This document shows, in pieces, positions 58,566 through 64,000 of a stretch of DNA of 64,000 nucleotides. Origin of the DNA: Larus michahellis (Eukaryota > Chordata > Aves > Charadriiformes > Laridae); NCBI RefSeq assembly GCF_964199755.1, contig NC_133906.1, positions 17,829,378-17,893,377 of the forward strand, written 5' to 3'. The translations under genes were made by a program, and so were the position numbers. The notes below the pieces were generated by a model. The model ran no database searches. It was not told the origin of the DNA and saw only the letters and a program-made list of their open reading frames with translations. Within the stretch, counting starts at the first letter, position 1, and each line of letters starts with the position of its first letter.

Positions 58566-61500
58566 ACGGACCCACATCTCCTCGCCCAGCCTTTCATGGT
58601 GAAGTGCAGCCGAAGGCTTCCCCCTGCACCCGGCAGGTTCTGGGCACACCAGAGAGGATCCTGCTCTTGGCTGGGGCTTCTGAGCACCACGGGGTCACCA
58701 TCGGGGTGAAATGACCACCTCTGGTTTGAAAGCTTTAAGAATAATTAACCAGCGCTCTGGAACAACAGATGAGTGCTTGACGTTTCAATCCCAGCAGTAA
58801 AACACCTCCTGCTCTAAAGGGCTAAAGGTTGTCATTTTGCCTAACCTTTAACTATTACAGCAATACTTCTTGACCTGCATTTTAGAAGCTATGAACCACA
58901 GCCTAGACAACAGCACCCGGGCTACGCGATCTGCCACTGTCTTGACAGATTTCCAAAGAGACATGAAGCATCTGCCTTTCTCAAGTGACTTGTAGGATGC
59001 ACAGACAGAGAGCTCTGCAGACATCCAGAAAAAACACACCGTTTCCCTCTGGATACAGCTCACCCAAGCAGGAGATGGCAGGAGGTAGTTTATGATGCTC
59101 CATGGAGGTAACGCTTGGCACCACAGCTCCAGGTACCACTTCATCACAGCACAGGGTTGAGGAAAGGAGACTTCAACGAGCAACTCAGCTAACCAGACAC
59201 CTTTAACGAGGAGCAAGTAATGAGATTTCTTAGCGAGTGGTTCATTCAAAGGGCATGCAGTGATATCAAGAACCAGGTCAAAATCCCCATTAAGATCTCT
59301 GCAGAAGTCAAGAGCACATAGGAGGGCTGGTGTTCCCAGAGATGAGATAAGGTGGGTATCTGGCCTTACACATCGATTTTTAGGGGTCAACTGACAGACC
59401 TCACCAGACTCCTCTTGCAGAATGCCGGCGATTTTAGGGCAAAAGCCTGCGTCAGGCACCACTGTTAAATTCAGCCCTGCTCCTACACTCGCAGGGCTAG
59501 TAACTGTGGTCAGGAGGTGAAGAAACCTTGATACTGACTCTTCTGTGTGAGCAATTCAGTTTAAGAGCTGCTGTTCAAGAAGCATGTCACTAAGATGAAA
59601 GGTGACCACATTTCTTAAATGTAATTCATTTCTTTAAGAGTCTTCCAGAAGCAGCAAGTACCCCCTCGTACTCTCTTCTCTACACACAGCCCTGCTAGGC
59701 AGCTGCCTTATAGAGGTGTGCTTTATTGCATGTTAGACCCTCTTGCAGCCTACCTGTCCCAAATCCACGCCTGGTACGGCAGGGCTGAGCGTCATGTGCC
59801 TCGAAGGACATCCTCCGGTTGGGACAGGCAGATCACAGCTCGTGGTTATGTGAACGGCAAATCTGGTGTCAGGAGCAACTTCCAGCCCACAGCAAAACCC
59901 GACACACCAACTCCTTAGATTTCAACACAAGACTGGCCCTTGTACCCTCTCTGTGCCACACGAAGGAGACTGGAAACCCGAGTCCACCGTGGACAGGACA
60001 GCATTTCTTGTTTGACTTCTCACCAAAAGCAAGGAAGACCTTTTGTACTTCCAAAAACCTGAACCTTAACTGTACTGCCATGCCAGCAAGAAAAGATGGG
60101 AACCTTGTGGTTCGAGAGGGTCTACTGCTGAGAAACTACATTTGGGCACTCTCCACGTGGTGAATGATGGAGTCCTTCCCCGGCAAGACAGCCGTGCACA
60201 GCATCTGTCCAGTGTGCAAAGGGATGATGCTGGCTGCCCATCCTCCCTTCCAGCTGGAGGACGGCTCATGGGCAGCCGTCTCAGCTGAAGTCCCCAGACC
60301 TGGCTCCCGCTGTCGGATGCCCAGCCCGGCTCACCGAAGGATGCTGCAGCCGGCTCAGGCATGCCTGGCTTCGCTTGGTGTGTGGCTGGAGAGAAATGAC
60401 TCTCTGGCAGCTGGCAAAAGCAGCTGCCTGCAGCTGACGGGGGGGCAACGAAGAACCTGCCGCTTCTTAGAAGTGCATTTCTGTCGCCCATACCTCCGAA
60501 CAGCAGATTTCCTCTGACCACGGGGTCGTAGAGAACAGAGATCCCGTAACACGGATCTTTCAGCGCTGTTAACTGATCCGACCTCATCCAAATGTCACAG
60601 TTGCTGTCAATACAAAACTGTTCCTTTCCACTTCATCCATGGGGCACCCATTAGGCTCAAACACAAAGGCAGCAAAGAGCCTACAACAAGAGCCTCATTA
60701 ACTGACTGTAACGGGATTTGTTTTGGAGCGCGGTGCCGTCCCCCGCGCTGTGAGGCAGAGCTCTTGCTGGGGGAAAAAAATGGATGAAATTAAAAAATAT
60801 CTTGCATACCTTAACATTGCAAGCAGCTCTTCTGTCAGACTTAAAACAACAGCATTACCAGACGTAAAAGGGAAAAAACCCCAGGAAGTCTCCCAAAACA
60901 GCAGACCAAATGAAAAAAGAAAAGGATGAAGGCGGCTTCAAATCCGCCCCGGAGAGAATGTGTGTCGCAGCTTTAACCTGCTGTAGGGAGGGGGGAAAAA
61001 AGGAAACAGGATAGCAGAGACCAGAAATCAGATTTATTAAGACCAACCAGGTAGATAAAAGATAGACGATCACCAAGCAACGATGGCTATTTTGGAAGCA
61101 ACTAACTTCTGGAAATGTCTAGTCAGCTTCAGCATTTCATACACATGAAATTAGTGTCCACATAAGAGTACTCTCCTGAAAGGACAGGATTTAATGCAGC
61201 CAAGATAATTATCTAGATCCTTCTTTATCCCATTAGTGGTTTTCATTCGCATCCTGGAACACCATAAGCGGATTGCTCAAGAATTATTTGCCATCCGCTG
61301 TTCCAATCCCGATTGGAATTATCTTTATACCTCGGTACGAAGAAAAGAGATTACATCCCAGCCAGGGCTTGCTGCAATGCCCTCTTTTCTGAGGCTCCTT
61401 TTATCGTTTTTGTTCAGCAAGGTGATGAAAAGAATCAGAAAACAATTGTCACGGGTGTGATTTTGCCCTCTCCTCCTCTTCCTTCCCCCGCACGTGCGTT

Positions 61501-63200
61501 CGGGAGGAGGAGGAGATGCTCTTCCCCCCGCATCCCCTGCAGGAGATGCACGGCTGCACCTGCACAGAGATGAAGCTCAACGAGACTTAGTCATCAAATT
61601 ACCCAGGACAGGATCCAAAAAACGCTCCCAGCTTCCTTTTGCGCCACGATCCACTAATAAAAGGAACAAGGATGAAACTGTTAAAACCAATTAAACAAAT
61701 CAGTTGATGCAAGAGAAAGAAGTGGGATTCGCTGCACTAGAGATCCCAGGGGCGCCTGCTAAACGTCGTTTCGTGCTCTCTAGTAATATATGTCGCTGTG
61801 CAAGCTCCGATGGAGATAAAGCCAACATCATTCAAACAGCCAACACAACCCCTTGCTTCAAGGCCTAAAACAACAAGACGACAGAATTCCCCTCCCAGCC
61901 ACTCCAACCGCCTGCCAGGTTTTGTATTAATGGAAGGATTACATCTCCTTCCAGGTATGGCGAGGACGCGGCTCGTCTCCCCACGGGCATCCGCGAGTCC
62001 GCCCTGCGGTGAGGAAAGATCCCCGGGCGACGCAAAAACCATCCCTCCTCCTTATGGAATCATACGGATGTAGGTATTCAGACCTGACACGAATAGGAAT
62101 GCATGTATTTTTAAAAAAAGCGTGCTTTACGGCTGCGTAACGAGATCTGTAGGAGAGTTGTCGCTATAAACAAGTTATTAAAAGGGGGAGGAGGGACACA
62201 ATAATAGCAGGTGCCAATTACTCAGCTCCCAGCAGAGACTTTCCAGTTTCTCACCTTCCCCCAAAGCAAGATGTGCCGCTGCACGGCAGCGCATCTCCCT
62301 GCGAGTGTAACACCCTTTCGGAGTATCGCTCCTCTCCCCCGAAGCAAAGCTGCGCTGCCGCCGTGCCGCCCCCGGAGAGGGGCCGCCCATTTCCCCACCG
62401 TCCCCGCACCGGAGTCGAGACCAATACGGCGTGAAATTAATTTGGAAAAAAAAAAGAGTGAAACAGCAGAAAGTAAATGAAATGATCTTTTTAGTTGACT
62501 CCAGGATCTGGCCACTCCTCCCGCCAACAGGAACAAGCAAATTTGTGAGCTAATTGCGACTGCCAGGTTTGCGTCTCTGCAAATATCTGCTTAGTTTCAG
62601 GAACAAAACGCCAGTAATGATTTTGTTATTTTAAGACGGCGGCATAGTTTCAGACAGTAAATGTCCACACTGCAACTGGAGCCGTCAGAGAGATCCCATC
62701 CTTTGAGGCGAGCACACCAAGGTAATGATTAATATTACAAAAGTAATCCGAGCCTTTAAAATCATTATTTCCAAAATCAGCAAATAATTACCAAGGCCTT
62801 CAGCAATCAATACCCAAGATAAATAGACAATTAAACTGCAAAAGAAACAGAAGAAAGTAGTTAATATTTGCCAAACTCAAGCCAAATACACTTTTTCATG
62901 GTAACCAAATACTTCCAGTAAATAGATATTTTAGCTCACTGGAGAGGCACTTTCAGAAAGTAATAAATTAATCTAATAAAACAGACAGACAGGGTGGAAC
63001 CAGACATTAACGAAACACAAACTGATCTATACGGAGCCAACCCACAATCCATGTCCCAGTTATGCTCATCCAGCACTCCGGGTACTCACCTCCCCCACCC
63101 AGGTCAGCTCTTTAGCTCCAGGAAAATACACGTTTCGCGGGGCCGACAAAGCAGCGAATTTCAGCCATCAGACGACGAAGTTTGCGCTCAGCGAGAATCT
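58566..63200. other. Noncoding stretch with some long minus-strand open frames; no gene recognised
   Basis: Minus-strand open frames of 204 codons (58848-59462) and 173 codons (60066-60587) occur, but neither resembles a known protein and no splice structure is evident. A CpG-rich patch lies at 62275-62440. It is followed by a very AT-rich island at 62590-62960 with repeated TAATTA/ATTA-like motifs. Confidence 0.4.
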
Positions 63201-63210
63201 GCATTTCCAA

Positions 63211-63288
63211 TTTTTTTTAAATTTTTAAAATTTTTTTAATTTTAATTTTTTAAATTTTTTAAATTTTTTTAAATTTTTTTTTTTTTCC
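63211..63288. repeat. Low-complexity A/T tract (alternating T-runs and AAA)
   Basis: About 78 bp consisting only of T-runs separated by short A-runs (TTTTTAAATTTTTTAAA pattern), ending in a long T run before CCCCC. Low complexity and probably unstable in length. Confidence 0.92.
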
Positions 63289-64000
63289 CCCTAGATACCC
63301 CTCGCTCCTCAAAGTCAGCAAGTTCATCTGCTTTTAAAGACGACTCTCGCTTCGCAGTGCAGTTTCAGCTCGGGCCGCGAGGTGCGGGATGAGCTCTCAC
63401 CGCCGGCAGCACCAGCCACCTACGTGCGATGCCCGTGCGAGCATCCCCATGGATGTCCCCACCCTGGGACCCAGAGGGGCTCCTCCTCACTCCTGGGACC
63501 CGGAGGGACCCGCAGCAACCCCTGACACCCGGTGCAAGGACCAGCACCACCCCCTCCCCGGGCAGCCCAACTTTTACCAGCTTCTACCCAAAATCACTGC
63601 TTGGAGCTAACGAAGCCACACTGTTAAGGTCAACATCTGGTAAAGTTCCTCAAACAGTGGATAACTTGAACCGGACAAGATTAAGAGAGGGAGAGATGTG
63701 TGGGAAGACATCCATCCTGGTCATTTTCTGCAACATCAAAGGAAGAAGGAAGGGAGGAAACCGAGGGAAATGGAAGACAAAGAGAAAAGATATCAAAGCC
63801 AGCTCCAGAGAGAGGGCAATGAGCGACGGCATGAAAAAGGAATAGTTAAAACACAAAAGGCAGGATCAAATAAAAGCAAAAGATCACAGTCTGGGCACAG
63901 AGAGGAGGGAGGGGAGACCACCACACCACTTTCGCCAGCATTAGTTGAAGAATTCATTTGGCAGGTACTTGTCAGTGGCAGTGGTTGAGTCTGAGAGAGC

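Overview
The window is vertebrate nuclear DNA, almost certainly from a bird. It holds large introns with GT-AG splice sites, three CR1-type LINE 3' tails of the kind abundant in avian genomes, and the conserved order MAML1 > LTC4S > < MGAT4B found at human 5q35.3. There are no prokaryotic-style genes, rRNA or tRNA genes, or CRISPR arrays. The species cannot be fixed from the sequence.

Layout. (1) 1-7.6 kb, + strand: the 3' end of MAML1, a Notch transcriptional coactivator. It comprises its last two coding exons (864-978 and 3183-4174) and a long 3' UTR with several polyadenylation signals. (2) 7.6-10.5 kb: intergenic. (3) 10.5-18.6 kb, + strand: complete LTC4S (leukotriene C4 synthase), five coding exons, 152 residues, every catalytic position checked is present. 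(4) 18.6-19.3 kb: short convergent intergenic gap. (5) 19.3-35.5 kb, - strand: MGAT4B (Golgi N-glycan beta-1,4-GlcNAc-transferase IVb), coding exons 2-15. All reading phases join without a break. One intron uses a GC-AG donor. Exon 1, with the start codon and membrane anchor, was not found. (6) 35.5-64 kb: about 28.5 kb with no recognisable coding exon. This is either the first intron of MGAT4B or its upstream region. It holds a CpG-rich island, CR1 tails, an old L3/CR1-clade LINE with a 23-G run, microsatellites, a strong hairpin and AT-rich islands with many TAAT-type motifs.

The three genes do not form a pathway. They are a conserved synteny block: a nuclear Notch coactivator, an eicosanoid enzyme of the nuclear envelope/ER, and a Golgi glycosyltransferase. 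Exon boundaries were placed by matching translated pieces to remembered family proteins and checking splice sites and phase by eye. No alignment or database search was run. I found no convincing new gene system. The most distinctive items are the GC-AG intron, the missing MGAT4B first exon with its unusually large noncoding flank, the CpG island 3 kb upstream of exon 2, the LINE fossil, and the hairpin near 58.5 kb.
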